Shown piece by piece: positions 44,598-53,984 of a stretch of 64,000 bases of DNA. The position numbers were made by a program, and so were the translations under genes. The stretch is taken from contig NZ_CP067100.1 in the NCBI RefSeq assembly GCF_016616235.1, positions 5,267,001-5,331,000 on the forward strand, in the 5' to 3' direction. Source of the stretch: Bradyrhizobium diazoefficiens (GTDB lineage Bacteria; Pseudomonadota; Alphaproteobacteria; Rhizobiales; Xanthobacteraceae). The notes under the pieces are model-generated. The model did not search any database and was not told where the DNA came from. It worked only from the letters and a program-made list of their open reading frames with translations. The number at the start of each line of letters is the position of its first letter. Position 1 is the stretch's first letter.

Positions 44598-45908
44598 TCA
44601 CTTGATGTAACCAGCGCGCTTCATCTCGCGTTCGGTCACCGATTGCGCTGCCGTGAGCGCGGCATCGACCGTCATCGATCCCGCAAGCGCGGCGGAGAAC
44701 TGCTGGCCGACCTGCGTGCCGATACCCTGGAATTCGGGGATCGCGGCGTACTGCACGCCGACATAAGGCACCGGCTTCACCGTCGGCTTGTTCGGATCGG
44801 CCGCGTCGATCGAGGCAAGCGTCAGCTTCGCGAACGGGGCGACCTTCAGATAGTCCTCGTTCTGGTAGAGCGAAGTTCGTGTCCCCGGCGGGACGTTGGC
44901 CCAGCCCTCCTTCGATGCCACGAGCTTGGTGTAGTCCTTGCTGGTTGCCCAGGCGATGAACTTCTCGGCCGCCTCAGTCTTCTTCGAGCCGGCGGGGATC
45001 GCGAGGTTCCAGGCCCATAGCCAGTTGGCGTTCTTGCCGAGCCCGGTGTTGGGCGCGAGCGCGAAGCCGACCTTGTCGGCCACCTTGGAGTCCTTGGGGT
45101 TGGTGACGAAGGACGCCGCGACGGTCGCGTCGATCCACATCGCGCACTTGCCGGCGTTGAACAGCGCGAGGTTCTCGTTGAAGCCGTTGGAGCTCGCACC
45201 GGGAGGGCCGGCTTCCTTCATCAGATTGACGTAGGTCGTGAGCGTCGTCTTCCATTCCGGCGTGTTGAACTGCGGCACCCACTTCTCGTCGAACCAGCGC
45301 GCGCCATAGGAATTGGCCATCGCCGAGAGGAACGCCATGTTCTCGCCCCAGCCGGCCTTGCCGCGCAGGCAAATGCCGTAGACGCCGCCGCTCTTGTCGG
45401 TGAGCTTCTTGGCGGCGTCGATGACGAAATCCCAGGTCGGCTTCTCCGGCATCTTGAGCCCGGCCTTCTCGAACAGGTCGGTGCGGTACATCACCATCGA
45501 GCTCTCGCCGTAGAACGGCGCGGCATAGAGCTTGCCGTCGACGGAGACCGCGTCCTTGATTTTGGGCAAGAGGTCGGCGACGTCGTAGTCGGCGCCGAGA
45601 TTGGCGAGCGGCACCAGCCAGCCCTTCTTGGCCCAGATCGGCACCTCGTAGGTACCTATGGTGAGCACGTCGAACTGGCCGCCCTTGGTGGCGATGTCGG
45701 TGGTGACGCGCTGGCGCAGCACGTTCTCCTCCAGCGTCACCCACTTCACCGAGATGTCGGGGTTCTTCTTGGTGAATTCGCCGGTCAGCCCCTGCATGCG
45801 GATCATGTCGCCGTTGTTGACCGTGGCGATCGTCAGGGTGGTTTCCGCCATCGCAGGGACGGCCAGCAGGACAGACGCGCCGCAGACGGCGCCGAGGACG
45901 TATTTCAC
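44598..45908 (-). CDS. Polyol ABC transporter substrate-binding protein (SmoE/MtlE type)
   Basis: Family-1 solute-binding protein of 436 residues. The GTG at 45908 has GGAGGGAGG 6 nt upstream and opens a signal peptide (KYVLGAVCGASVLLAVPAMA). The mature start LTIATVNNGDMIRMQGLT and the block VTTDIATKGGQFDVLTIGTY are typical of the mannitol/sorbitol-binding SmoE/MtlE group. A longer in-frame extension crosses the dyad operator and is rejected. It is the first gene of the transporter part of the operon. Confidence 0.93.
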   Translation of the reverse strand: MKYVLGAVCGASVLLAVPAMAETTLTIATVNNGDMIRMQGLTGEFTKKNPDISVKWVTLEENVLRQRVTTDIATKGGQFDVLTIGTYEVPIWAKKGWLVPLANLGADYDVADLLPKIKDAVSVDGKLYAAPFYGESSMVMYRTDLFEKAGLKMPEKPTWDFVIDAAKKLTDKSGGVYGICLRGKAGWGENMAFLSAMANSYGARWFDEKWVPQFNTPEWKTTLTTYVNLMKEAGPPGASSNGFNENLALFNAGKCAMWIDATVAASFVTNPKDSKVADKVGFALAPNTGLGKNANWLWAWNLAIPAGSKKTEAAEKFIAWATSKDYTKLVASKEGWANVPPGTRTSLYQNEDYLKVAPFAKLTLASIDAADPNKPTVKPVPYVGVQYAAIPEFQGIGTQVGQQFSAALAGSMTVDAALTAAQSVTEREMKRAGYIK

Positions 45909-45932
45909 GATGACCTCCCTCCAGTTCGCGTT

Positions 45933-45967
45933 TTGAGCATATGCCCACGCGTTGGGCGTATGTTCAA
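45933..45967. promoter_or_regulatory. SorC-type operator, 15-5-15 dyad
   Basis: TTGAGCATATGCCCA and TGGGCGTATGTTCAA are inverse with 13 of 15 matches around a 5-nt spacer (CGCGT). Each half contains the TGA-N-CATATG-like core typical of SorC-family sites. It lies 25 nt upstream of the binding-protein GTG and downstream of the sorC-like gene, so it should control the transporter operon. Confidence 0.75.
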
Positions 45968-46174
45968 TCCAGAGATGACGGTTGTCAAGCAGGAGCACGG
46001 ATGTTTCAGCAACTTATGAGTGCTGCGGTGCGACAACCCTCCCCATCAATGCTCCGCGAAAGCGGGGCATCCAGTACTCCGCGTCGTGAGTTGCTTGCCC
46101 CAAGTCAGGCCGCGGCGTACTGGATCGTCCGCTTTTGCGGACGACGACAGCCGAGCAAGCGGCGAGATCGTGCC

Positions 46175-47125
46175 CTACCGCTCCAGGATCGCCCGCGCGG
46201 TGGCCTCGTCCGTGATCAGGCCGTTGATCAGGCGCCCGTTCAGCGCCGCCGCGATCGCCGGCACCTTGGCGGCACCGACCGCGGCACCGATGGTCGTGGT
46301 CTTGGCCGGCACTTCCGGCGGGATGCTGGTGAGGCGCTTGTTGGCGCCGGCCTTGAGCAGGCGGCCCTTGGAATCGTAGGCCCAGCCGGTGATCTCGCCG
46401 ATGGCACCCAACCGCATCATCTCGAACAATTCGTCGCGGGTGACGAAGCCGTCGATGTGGACCTGCGCCTTCTGGTCCATCTGGCCGATGCCGACGAGGC
46501 GCAAATCCGCCTTGGCGGCAACCGCCTTCACCTTGGCGATCGGCTCGATCCGGACCATCTTGTTGCGCTCATCCTCCGACGACATCAGAAACGGCAGCGG
46601 CATCGGATAATGCCGCGCGCCGGTGCGGTCGGCGAGTCGGCCGACGGTATCGTAGAAGCTTGCCGAACCGTCGGCGGAGATGTTGCCGACCAGCGAGACG
46701 ATCTGGTGGTTGGGCCGGTCGATCGGCGTGACGCGCTCGACTGCGGCGCGCACCGCCCGCCCCGTGCCGAGCGCGACGATCACCGGCGTTTCCGAGCGCA
46801 GTGTCGCATCCAGCAGATTGGCGCAGCGTTCGGCGATACCGGCGGTGGCCTGCGGCGCCGCAGGATCGGCCGGGACGACCTCGCAATGGACGAGATCAAA
46901 CCGCTCCTTCAGGCGCGCGGCCAGCTCCATGCAGGCTGCGATGGGATGTTCGAGCCGGAAGGTGATCAGCCGCTCGGCGAGGCAGAGCGAGACCAGCCGC
47001 TGCGCCGAGGCACGCGAGACCTGGAGCATTCTTGCGATCTCGTCCTGGGTATGGCCCGCTATGAAATAGAGCCAGCCGGCCCGCGCGGCATCGTCAAGCC
47101 TCGACTTGTCGTTCTCGCCAGCCAA
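46175..47125 (-). CDS. SorC/DeoR-family sugar-binding transcriptional regulator
   Basis: A 316-residue regulator. The N-terminal HTH (residues ~12-55) contains AGWLYFIAGHTQDEIARML and VSRASAQRLVSLC. The C-terminal SorC sugar-phosphate-binding domain has VALGTGRAVRAAVERV near 115, VSLVGNISADGSAS, GIGQM and GAIGEITGWAYDSKG. It lies between the HAD gene and the polyol transporter genes, 4 nt after the HAD stop. It probably acts at the dyad at 45933-45967, with a phosphorylated sugar as effector. Confidence 0.92.
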   Translation of the reverse strand: MAGENDKSRLDDAARAGWLYFIAGHTQDEIARMLQVSRASAQRLVSLCLAERLITFRLEHPIAACMELAARLKERFDLVHCEVVPADPAAPQATAGIAERCANLLDATLRSETPVIVALGTGRAVRAAVERVTPIDRPNHQIVSLVGNISADGSASFYDTVGRLADRTGARHYPMPLPFLMSSEDERNKMVRIEPIAKVKAVAAKADLRLVGIGQMDQKAQVHIDGFVTRDELFEMMRLGAIGEITGWAYDSKGRLLKAGANKRLTSIPPEVPAKTTTIGAAVGAAKVPAIAAALNGRLINGLITDEATARAILER

Positions 47126-47129
47126 GGCG

Positions 47130-47789
47130 TCATGCCTCCTTCCAGAAATCGCTCATCTGCGCGAAGACCCGATCAGCTCCGGCGGCGGATAATATAGCGC
47201 GGCCGTCGCGTCCTCGATAATGGCTGCCGCCGACAAATCCCCAGACCGTCATGCCGGCCGCCTTGCCCGCCTGCACGCCGCTGACACTGTCCTCGATCAC
47301 CAGCGTGCGCGCAGGCGCCGCGCCCATCTGCTCTGCCGCGTGGAGAAAGAGGTCGGGCGCCGGCTTGCCGTGCCTGACCATTTGCGCGGTGTAGATCCGC
47401 GTTTCGAAATGCGGCGCAAGACCGGTCACCTCCAGCGACAGCGCGACGCGGTCGAGATCACTCGACGACGCGACACAACCCGGGGTCTTCAAGTCAGACA
47501 AGACAGCGCCCACCCCGGCAATGGGCTGGAGCCCCCCGGCAAACGTCTCAAGCACACGCGACTTCAGGCGCGAGAGAAAATCGTCCGGCAGGATCTGTCC
47601 ACGCCCGCGATAATATTCTCCGATCGCAGCCGTGCTCCGCCCGAGAAAGAGTTCGAGCGCCTGCTCCACATCCAGTTCGAACCCGAAGTCCGCCAGCACC
47701 TCGGACAGACAGCGGCAGCTCAACAGCTCGCTGTCGACGAGCACGCCGTCGCAATCGAAGATGATCAGATCGGGGCCGCCGGGATCCAT
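47130..47789 (-). CDS. HAD-family phosphatase (beta-phosphoglucomutase/CbbY subclass)
   Basis: A 219-residue HAD hydrolase. Motif I is FDCDGVLVDSE at 11-21, motif II SSSD near 108, motif III Lys in RHGKPAPD near 140, and motif IV IEDSVSGVQAG near 160. A helical cap sits between motifs I and II. It probably dephosphorylates a sugar phosphate in the polyol pathway and is first in the HAD-sorC unit. Substrate unknown. Confidence 0.88.
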   Translation of the reverse strand: MDPGGPDLIIFDCDGVLVDSELLSCRCLSEVLADFGFELDVEQALELFLGRSTAAIGEYYRGRGQILPDDFLSRLKSRVLETFAGGLQPIAGVGAVLSDLKTPGCVASSSDLDRVALSLEVTGLAPHFETRIYTAQMVRHGKPAPDLFLHAAEQMGAAPARTLVIEDSVSGVQAGKAAGMTVWGFVGGSHYRGRDGRAILSAAGADRVFAQMSDFWKEA

Positions 47790-47899
47790 CGGCCCATTCG
47801 ATCATATACTCACTGCCTGGGCAATAGCTCAGCACGCCCGAGCCATAGGCGGGCAAAGCGAAGCGTGCCCACCCCTTTTTGCGTGTCGGAGCGGGAGCT

Positions 47900-47921
47900 G
47901 GCACGGCGCCAGCGCCTTGCC
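47900..47921 (-). terminator. Hairpin downstream of gguB, possible terminator
   Basis: GGCAAGGCGC / GCGCCGTGCC form an interrupted stem about 25 nt after the gguB stop. No U-tract follows directly, though AAAAAGGGG lies a little further on. It may stop transcription from the aldose operon before the HAD gene. Confidence 0.4.
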
Positions 47922-47945
47922 ATCCTTATGGCACCGCCGATCGCC

Positions 47946-49136
47946 CTATCGCCGCTGGTTATACACGTCGATGCAGACGGCGCCGAGCAGCACCAGGCCC
48001 TTGATGACCTGCTGGTAGTCGATGCCGATGCCGAGGATGGACATGCCGTTGTTCATGACGCCCATGATCATGGCGCCGACCACGGCGCCGCCGACGCGCC
48101 CCACCCCGCCATAGGCGGAGGCGCCGCCGATGAAGCAGGCCGCGATGACGTCGAGCTCGAAGCCCAAACCAGCCTTCGGCGTCGCGGTGTTGAGCCGCGC
48201 CGCGAAGACGAGGCCGGCGAGCGCGGCCAGCGCGCCCATGTTGACGAAGGTGAGGAAGGTCAGCCGCTCGGTCTTGATGCCCGACAGGCTTGCTGCCTTG
48301 GCGTTGCCGCCGACGGCATAGATCTGGCGGCCGATCACGGTGCGGCGGGTGACGAAGCCATAGAGGGCGATCAGGGCGCTCATGATCACGAGCACGTTGG
48401 GCAGGCCGCGATAGGTCGCGATCAGATACGTGAAATAGAGCACGGCACAAGCAAGCACGACACTCTTGCCGAGGAAGAACGCGTAGGGCTCGACCTCGAT
48501 GCCGTGCGACACTTCACGCGCCCGGCTCTTGGCGCCGGCGTAGACCAGGCCCAGCGCCAGCACCGCGCCGATCAGCATCGAGGTCGGATGCAGCGTGCCC
48601 GCTTCGGGCAACAGCTCCGGAATGAAGCCCGACGATAGCTTCTGGAAGGTCGATGGGAACGGTCCGAGTGACTGGCCCTGCAACACCGCGAGCGCAAGGC
48701 CCTTGAACACCAGCATGCCGGCCAGCGTCACGATGAAGGACGGGATCTTGAAATAGGCCACCCAATAGCCTTGCGCAGCGCCGATGGCCGCGCCGACCGC
48801 AAGGCACGCGATGAAGGCCAGCGTGTAGTCGACCTTGTAGGTTACCATCAGAAGCGCGGCGACCGCGCCGACGAAGCCCGCGACCGAACCGACCGAGAGA
48901 TCGATGTGGCCGGTCACGATCACCAGCAGCATGCCCAGCGCCATGATGACGATGTAACTGTTCTGCAGCACCAGGTTGGTGAGGTTGAGCGGCTGCAGCA
49001 GCGTGCCGCCGGTCATGACCTGGAAGAACAGCATGATCGCGATCAGCGACATCAGCATGCCGTAATTGCGCAAATTGTTCTTGATGAAGCTGCCGTGCCG
49101 GCGCTCCTCGGGCAGCGAAACCGTCTTGTCGGTCAT
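47946..49136 (-). CDS. gguB: Multiple-sugar ABC transporter permease
   Basis: A 396-residue permease of the RbsC/XylH-like class, homologous to GguB/MmsB that works with ChvE. About ten TMs; IVTGHIDLSVGSVAGFVGA near 74-92 is the class signature, and FIVTLAGMLVFKG and NTATPKAGLGFELDVIAACFIGGAS follow in pieces. The ATG overlaps the gguA stop as ATGA. It is the last gene of the aldose operon. Confidence 0.93.
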   Translation of the reverse strand: MTDKTVSLPEERRHGSFIKNNLRNYGMLMSLIAIMLFFQVMTGGTLLQPLNLTNLVLQNSYIVIMALGMLLVIVTGHIDLSVGSVAGFVGAVAALLMVTYKVDYTLAFIACLAVGAAIGAAQGYWVAYFKIPSFIVTLAGMLVFKGLALAVLQGQSLGPFPSTFQKLSSGFIPELLPEAGTLHPTSMLIGAVLALGLVYAGAKSRAREVSHGIEVEPYAFFLGKSVVLACAVLYFTYLIATYRGLPNVLVIMSALIALYGFVTRRTVIGRQIYAVGGNAKAASLSGIKTERLTFLTFVNMGALAALAGLVFAARLNTATPKAGLGFELDVIAACFIGGASAYGGVGRVGGAVVGAMIMGVMNNGMSILGIGIDYQQVIKGLVLLGAVCIDVYNQRR

Positions 49137-50710
49137 GGCTGCGATCCTCCCATCTCCGCGGCCGCAGGCGCGGCGTTTCCAATGCTTCGTTCATTGCGCA
49201 TGATCGCGCGCATGATCTTCTCTTGTGTCGCATCCGCGCCCTTGAATTCGCCGACGAAGGCGCCGTCGTTCATGACACAGATGCGGTCGCAGATGCCGAG
49301 CAGCTCGGGCATCTCCGAGGAGATCACCACGACGCCGCGGCCAGCTTCCGCAAGCTCATTGATGATACAGTAAATCTCGTATTTGGCACCGACATCGATG
49401 CCCCGCGTCGGCTCGTCCAGGATCAGGACCTTGGGGTCGGTCATCAGCCATTTCGACAGCACCACCTTCTGCTGGTTGCCGCCGGAGAGCTGGCTGGTCT
49501 CCTGGTAGACGTCGGAACAGCGGATCCGCATCCGGTTGCGGTAGTCGCTGGCGACCTTCAGTTCGGCGATGTCGTCGATCACCCTGCCGGGAGCGACCTG
49601 GTCGAGGCTCGCCAGCGTGATGTTCTTGCGGACGTCGTCGGCGAGGATCAGGCCGAGCTGCTTGCGGTCCTCGGTGACATAGGCAAGGCCGGCGTCGATG
49701 GCCGCCGCAACGCTCGGCAGCGCGATCTCACGGCCTTCGAGCCTGATGTGGCCGCTGATATTGGTGCCCCACGAGCGGCCGAACAGGCTCATGGCGAACT
49801 CGGTGCGGCCCGCCCCCATCAGCCCGGCAATGCCGACGACCTCGCCGCGCCTGACGCCGAAATCGACGTTCTTGATCACCTGCCGTTCGGGATGAATGGG
49901 GTGATAAACCGACCAGTTCGAAACCTCCAGCACGGGCTCGCCGATCTTTGCACTGCGTTCGGGAAAACGGTGGGCGAGATCGCGATTGACCATGCTGCGG
50001 ATGATGCGGTCTTCCTGGATCGGCTCGGCATGGCAATCGATGCTGTCCACGGTGCGGCCGTCGCGCAGCACAGTGATGTGGTCGGCGACCTTGGCGACCT
50101 CGTTGAGTTTGTGCGAGATCAGGACCGAGCCGATGCCCTGCTCGCGGAACGCCATCAGGCGCTCGAGCAGTGCGGCACTGTCGGCCTCGTTGAGACTGGC
50201 AGTCGGCTCGTCCAGGATCAACATCCGTACCCGCTTCGACAGCGCCTTGGCGATCTCGACCAGCTGCTGCTTGCCAACGCCGAGATCGGTGATCAGCGTA
50301 TCCGGCGATTCCTTGAGACCGACCTGGGCCAGCAGCTCCCGGGTGCGCCGGTAGACCTCGTCGCGGTCGATCACGCCGAGCTTCGATGGCGGATGCGACA
50401 GGAAGATGTTTTCGGCGATCGACATCAGCGGGATCAGCGCCAGCTCCTGATGGATGATGATGATGCCGAGTGCCTCGGAATCGTTGATGTCGCGAAAGCG
50501 GCGCTCCTCGCCCTCGAAGACAATGGTGCCCTCGTAGCTGCCTGCCGGATAGACACCGCTCAACACCTTCATCAGCGTGGATTTTCCGGCGCCGTTCTCG
50601 CCGACAAGCGCGTGAATCTGGCCGGCGTGAACCGAGAAATTGACGTCACGTAGCGCCTGCACACCGGCAAAGCTCTTGCTGACGTTGCGCATCTCCAGCA
50701 TGGCGGTCAT
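49133..50710 (-). CDS. gguA: Multiple-sugar ABC transporter ATPase (two cassettes)
   Basis: A 525-residue tandem ATPase of the RbsA/MglA/XylG class. The first cassette has Walker A GENGAGKST at 38-46, LGVGKQQLVEIAKAL and LDEPTASLNE. The second has GLMGAGRTE near 298, LSGGNQQKVVLSKWL near 405 and LDEPTRGIDVG. Substrate range follows ChvE. A 170-nt gap rich in hairpins separates it from chvE upstream. Confidence 0.94.
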   Translation of the reverse strand: MTAMLEMRNVSKSFAGVQALRDVNFSVHAGQIHALVGENGAGKSTLMKVLSGVYPAGSYEGTIVFEGEERRFRDINDSEALGIIIIHQELALIPLMSIAENIFLSHPPSKLGVIDRDEVYRRTRELLAQVGLKESPDTLITDLGVGKQQLVEIAKALSKRVRMLILDEPTASLNEADSAALLERLMAFREQGIGSVLISHKLNEVAKVADHITVLRDGRTVDSIDCHAEPIQEDRIIRSMVNRDLAHRFPERSAKIGEPVLEVSNWSVYHPIHPERQVIKNVDFGVRRGEVVGIAGLMGAGRTEFAMSLFGRSWGTNISGHIRLEGREIALPSVAAAIDAGLAYVTEDRKQLGLILADDVRKNITLASLDQVAPGRVIDDIAELKVASDYRNRMRIRCSDVYQETSQLSGGNQQKVVLSKWLMTDPKVLILDEPTRGIDVGAKYEIYCIINELAEAGRGVVVISSEMPELLGICDRICVMNDGAFVGEFKGADATQEKIMRAIMRNERSIGNAAPAAAEMGGSQP

Positions 50711-50730
50711 CGTGGTTGTCCCTTGCGTTA

Positions 50731-50875
50731 CTTCGTCTCTCCCCGCGTGCGGGGAGAGGCTGGAATTCGAGCGCAGCTTGAATTCCGGGTGAGGGGGAGT
50801 CTCCGCAAGGGTAACTGCCCATGTGGAGAGAGCCCCTCACCCCGACCCTCTCCCGCACGCGGGGAGAGGGAGAAA
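50731..50875 (-). repeat. Multi-hairpin palindromic element between chvE and gguA
   Basis: Three hairpins lie in tandem: CTCTCCCCGC/GCGGGGAGAG (50737-50758), GGAATTC/GAATTCC (50763-50787) and CCCTCTCCCGC/GCGGGGAGAGGG (50846-50870). The first and third are near-copies. The element begins 9 nt after the chvE stop. It looks like an extragenic repeat of the kind that stabilises upstream mRNA. Confidence 0.75.
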
Positions 50876-50883
50876 AGAGAGTG

Positions 50884-51954
50884 TTACTGGAACTGCGACT
50901 TCTTGTAGTAGCCGCTGTCGACCAGAACCTTCTCCCAATTGTCCTTGTACACCACGACCGGCTTGAGCAGATAGGACGGCACGGTCTTGACGCCGTTCTC
51001 GTAAGTCTTGGTGTCGTTGACGGTGACCTGCTTGCCGGCAAGCGCGGCGTCGACCATGTCGGCGGTCACCTTGGCGAGATCGCGGGTGTCCTTGAAGATG
51101 GTCGAATACTGGTCGCCGCGCAGCATCGCCTTGATCGAGGGCACCTCGGCATCCTGACCGGAGATGATCGGCATCGGCTGGTCGGCGCTGCCGTAGCCGA
51201 CGCCCTTCAGCGATGAGATGATACCAATAGAAAGCCCGTCATAGGGCGACAGCACGGCGTTGAGCTTCTTGTTGCCGTAGTAGGCGCTGAGCAGATTGTC
51301 CATGCGGGCCTGTGCAGTGGCGCCGTCCCAGCGCAAGGTCGCGACCTTGTCCATGCCCATCTGGCCGGAGACGACGACGAGCTTGCCGCTGTCGATATAG
51401 GGCTTCAGCACGCTCATCGCGCCGTTGTAGAAGAAATAGGCGTTGTTGTCGTCGGGCGAGCCGCCGAACAGCTCGATGTTGAATGGACCCTTGCCCTCCT
51501 TGAGACCAAGCCCCTTCTCGATCGACTGCGCCTGCAAGACGCCAACCTGGAAATTGTCGAACGTTGCGTAATAGTCGACGTTCGGCGTGCCGCGGATCAG
51601 GCGGTCATAGGCGATCACGATGATGCCTTTTGCCTTCGCCTGCTTGAGCACGTCGGACAGCGTGGTACCGTCGATCGCGGCGATCACCAGCGCCTTGGCG
51701 CCCTTGGTCACCATGTTCTCGACCTGCGAGAGCTGGTTCGGGATGTCGTCCTCGGCATATTGCAGGTCGGTGTTGTAGCCGCGCTCCTTCAGCACCTTGA
51801 CCATGTTGTTGCCGTCGTCGATCCAGCGCGCCGACGACTTGGTCGGCATGGCGATGCCGACGGTCGCCTTCTCCTGCGCGGAGGCAGCGCCCGCCGCCAT
51901 GGTTGCAGCGCCGGCCAGCGCCAACGCGAGGAATGTCGTCTTCAGTTTCAGCAT
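50884..51954 (-). CDS. chvE: Multiple-sugar-binding periplasmic protein
   Basis: A 356-residue periplasmic protein with a signal peptide ([20 protein letters not shown], then ASAQ). The mature region matches the ChvE group: [67 protein letters not shown] (in pieces), [11 protein letters not shown]. ChvE proteins bind galactose, arabinose, glucose, xylose and similar aldoses; in Agrobacterium ChvE also signals to VirA. GGGAG lies 7 nt before the ATG. It is 73 nt after the lactonase gene. Confidence 0.94.
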   Translation of the reverse strand: MLKLKTTFLALALAGAATMAAGAASAQEKATVGIAMPTKSSARWIDDGNNMVKVLKERGYNTDLQYAEDDIPNQLSQVENMVTKGAKALVIAAIDGTTLSDVLKQAKAKGIIVIAYDRLIRGTPNVDYYATFDNFQVGVLQAQSIEKGLGLKEGKGPFNIELFGGSPDDNNAYFFYNGAMSVLKPYIDSGKLVVVSGQMGMDKVATLRWDGATAQARMDNLLSAYYGNKKLNAVLSPYDGLSIGIISSLKGVGYGSADQPMPIISGQDAEVPSIKAMLRGDQYSTIFKDTRDLAKVTADMVDAALAGKQVTVNDTKTYENGVKTVPSYLLKPVVVYKDNWEKVLVDSGYYKKSQFQ

Positions 51955-52027
51955 GTTTCACTCCCTTGGGTGTCAGACTGTTTCTTCGTGTGGTCGAAAA
52001 CGTCGGTAGAGGTCGACTTCGGATCTC

Positions 52028-52909
52028 CTATGCGAGTTTGACGTTGGGCTCCGCGCGACCGGGCGCGGATGCGTCGAGCAGAAAGGTGCAGCCGGCTTGC
52101 GGATCGGCGGCACGCGCTCCTGCGTCCATGTCCTGCCAGGCCGAGGTGACAAGAAGGCGCGACAGATCTGGGCCGACGAACGCCGGGCAGCTCGACTGCT
52201 TTGCCGGCACGCTGAGCGAGCGCAGGCGTTCGCCTTGCGGCGAGTAGACATCGATACGGCTCGCGCCCCAGCAGGCGTTCCAGATATTCCCGTCGGCATC
52301 GCACACCGAGCCGTCGAGGCCGCCGACGCCGGTGTGCTGCAACAGCACCTCCGGCTCGCCGCGCGGCAGGCCGGTCGCGGGATTGAGCGGTACGGCATAG
52401 AGCACGGCGCGCGCGGTGTCGGCAAAGTAGCCGGTGGCGCCATCCGGCGAGAAGCAGATCGAGTTCGGAATGCTGATGCCGGGAAACAGCGTCGAGATCT
52501 TGCCGCGATGGAGCGCGTAGATCGCCCCTGCTCCGCGTTCGGCCTTACGGCCCATCGTGCCGATCCAGAACGTGCCGGATTGATGCACCCGGCAGTCGTT
52601 GGAGCGCGTCGCGGGATTATCTGCTTCGAGCGGACAGAACAGCGTCATCGCGCCGTCAGAGAGCGTCCGGATGTACAGGCCGTCTTCCGCCACGATCAGC
52701 TGCCGCTCGGCATCGATGCGCCCGAGCGCGCTGGCCATCCGGCCAAGCGCGTGGACGCTGATAGAGCCGCCGCCGAGATGCGCCTCGAACAGCTTTCCCT
52801 CGCGAATGTCGAACCACCACGCTGTATCGGTGGCCACGTCATAGGTCGGCCCTTCGCCGAGATGGCATTGCTCGGTCGATAGAACGGAGGTCGGCACCTG
52901 CTCGATCAT
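52028..52909 (-). CDS. SMP-30/gluconolactonase-family sugar lactonase
   Basis: A 293-residue six-bladed beta-propeller of the SMP-30/Gnl family. Metal-ligand positions are visible: Glu in HLGEGPTYD near 20, Asn in PNSICFSPDG near 150 and Asp in GLDGSVCDADGNIWNA near 200. It should open the lactone made by the neighbouring aldose 1-dehydrogenase. The ATG at 52909 overlaps the mutarotase stop (ATGA). Confidence 0.9.
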   Translation of the reverse strand: MIEQVPTSVLSTEQCHLGEGPTYDVATDTAWWFDIREGKLFEAHLGGGSISVHALGRMASALGRIDAERQLIVAEDGLYIRTLSDGAMTLFCPLEADNPATRSNDCRVHQSGTFWIGTMGRKAERGAGAIYALHRGKISTLFPGISIPNSICFSPDGATGYFADTARAVLYAVPLNPATGLPRGEPEVLLQHTGVGGLDGSVCDADGNIWNACWGASRIDVYSPQGERLRSLSVPAKQSSCPAFVGPDLSRLLVTSAWQDMDAGARAADPQAGCTFLLDASAPGRAEPNVKLA

Positions 52910-53982
52910 GGCGCCCTCACTGCGAAGCGATAGACGGTGTGATGCCGATAGACTTTGCCGGGATCGAGGCGCGGGCTCGGAAAATCCGGCCGGTTCGGCG
53001 CATCGGGCCAGATGTGCGGCTCCAGGCACATGGCGTCCGATTGCCGGATCAGCTTGCCGCCCTTGCCTGAGATCGTGCCGTCCAGATAGTTGCCGGAATA
53101 GACCTGAAGCCCGGGCTGATCGGTGAAGAGCTCCATAATGCGGCCCGAGCGCGGCGCCTCCAGCCGCGCCGCGAGCGTCAGCTTGCCGTCGCGCCCAAGG
53201 CAGTAGGTGTGGTCATAGCCCCTGCCGTTGCGCAATTGCTGATCGCTTTCGCGAATGCGCGCGTCGACGGCATGGGCGTCGCGGAAATCGAACGGCGTGC
53301 CGGCAACGCTGCGCGGCGGCTCCGGCAGCGGGATGGCGGTCGGATCGATGGCAAGGAAATGATCAGCCGCGACGGTCAAGCGATGGTCGAGAATGGACGT
53401 GCCAGAGATGGCGCCTTCCAGATTGAAGAAGCTGTGGTTGGTCAAATTGACGATGGTGGGCCGGTCGGTCCGCGCCTCCATCATCAGCGACAGCTCGGCC
53501 GGGCCGGTGACGCGATAGGTCAGGCGCACATCGAGCTTGCCGGGATAGTTTTCCTCGCCATCCCGACTTGTATAAGTGAGCGTCACCGCGGGCTCGCCGC
53601 CCTCCTCGATCTCGTCAATCTCCCAGAGCTTGCGGTCGAACCCGTCGATGCCGCCGTGCAGCGCGTTCGGACCGTTGTTGACAGGAAGCTGGAAGGTCTC
53701 GCCATCGAGCGAAAACTGTCCCTTGGCGATGCGGTTGGCGTAGCGGCCGACGGTGGCACCGAAGAATTTTCGTTCGGCAAGATAGCCGGCGAAGGCATCG
53801 TGGCCGAGCACGACGTCGTCATAGCCGCCTTTGGCGTCCGGCGCGACCAGGGCCTGGATCACCGCGCCATGGGTGATGATGCGGGCTTCGAAGCCGGCCT
53901 CGCCGCGCAGCGCGATGCGCTCGACATTGCGGCCATCAGGCAGCGTTCCGAAGACGTCTTTTGTTATTTTTGAACCAGCCAT
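52906..53982 (-). CDS. galM: Aldose 1-epimerase (galactose mutarotase)
   Basis: A 358-residue beta-sandwich mutarotase. Signature pieces are ATVGRYANRIAKGQF near 77, NGPNALHGGIDGFD near 98, catalytic His in NLTNHSFFNLEG near 176 and RGYDHTYCLG, and catalytic Glu in LEPHIWPDAPNRPDFPS near 310. It speeds anomer interconversion so that the dehydrogenase gets the right form. It sits between the dehydrogenase (2 nt) and lactonase (4-nt overlap) genes. Confidence 0.94.
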   Translation of the reverse strand: MAGSKITKDVFGTLPDGRNVERIALRGEAGFEARIITHGAVIQALVAPDAKGGYDDVVLGHDAFAGYLAERKFFGATVGRYANRIAKGQFSLDGETFQLPVNNGPNALHGGIDGFDRKLWEIDEIEEGGEPAVTLTYTSRDGEENYPGKLDVRLTYRVTGPAELSLMMEARTDRPTIVNLTNHSFFNLEGAISGTSILDHRLTVAADHFLAIDPTAIPLPEPPRSVAGTPFDFRDAHAVDARIRESDQQLRNGRGYDHTYCLGRDGKLTLAARLEAPRSGRIMELFTDQPGLQVYSGNYLDGTISGKGGKLIRQSDAMCLEPHIWPDAPNRPDFPSPRLDPGKVYRHHTVYRFAVRAP

Positions 53983-53984
53983 GT

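Noticed and set aside
44598..45998. Longer polyol-binding protein starting at 45998
   Set aside because: It would put 30 residues before the signal peptide and bury the dyad operator and the GGAGGGAGG site.
47840..47880. Inverted repeat with GGGCACGCTTCGCTTTGCCC-like text as a small RNA gene
   Set aside because: It looks like another short extragenic repeat remnant; no promoter or terminator frames it convincingly.
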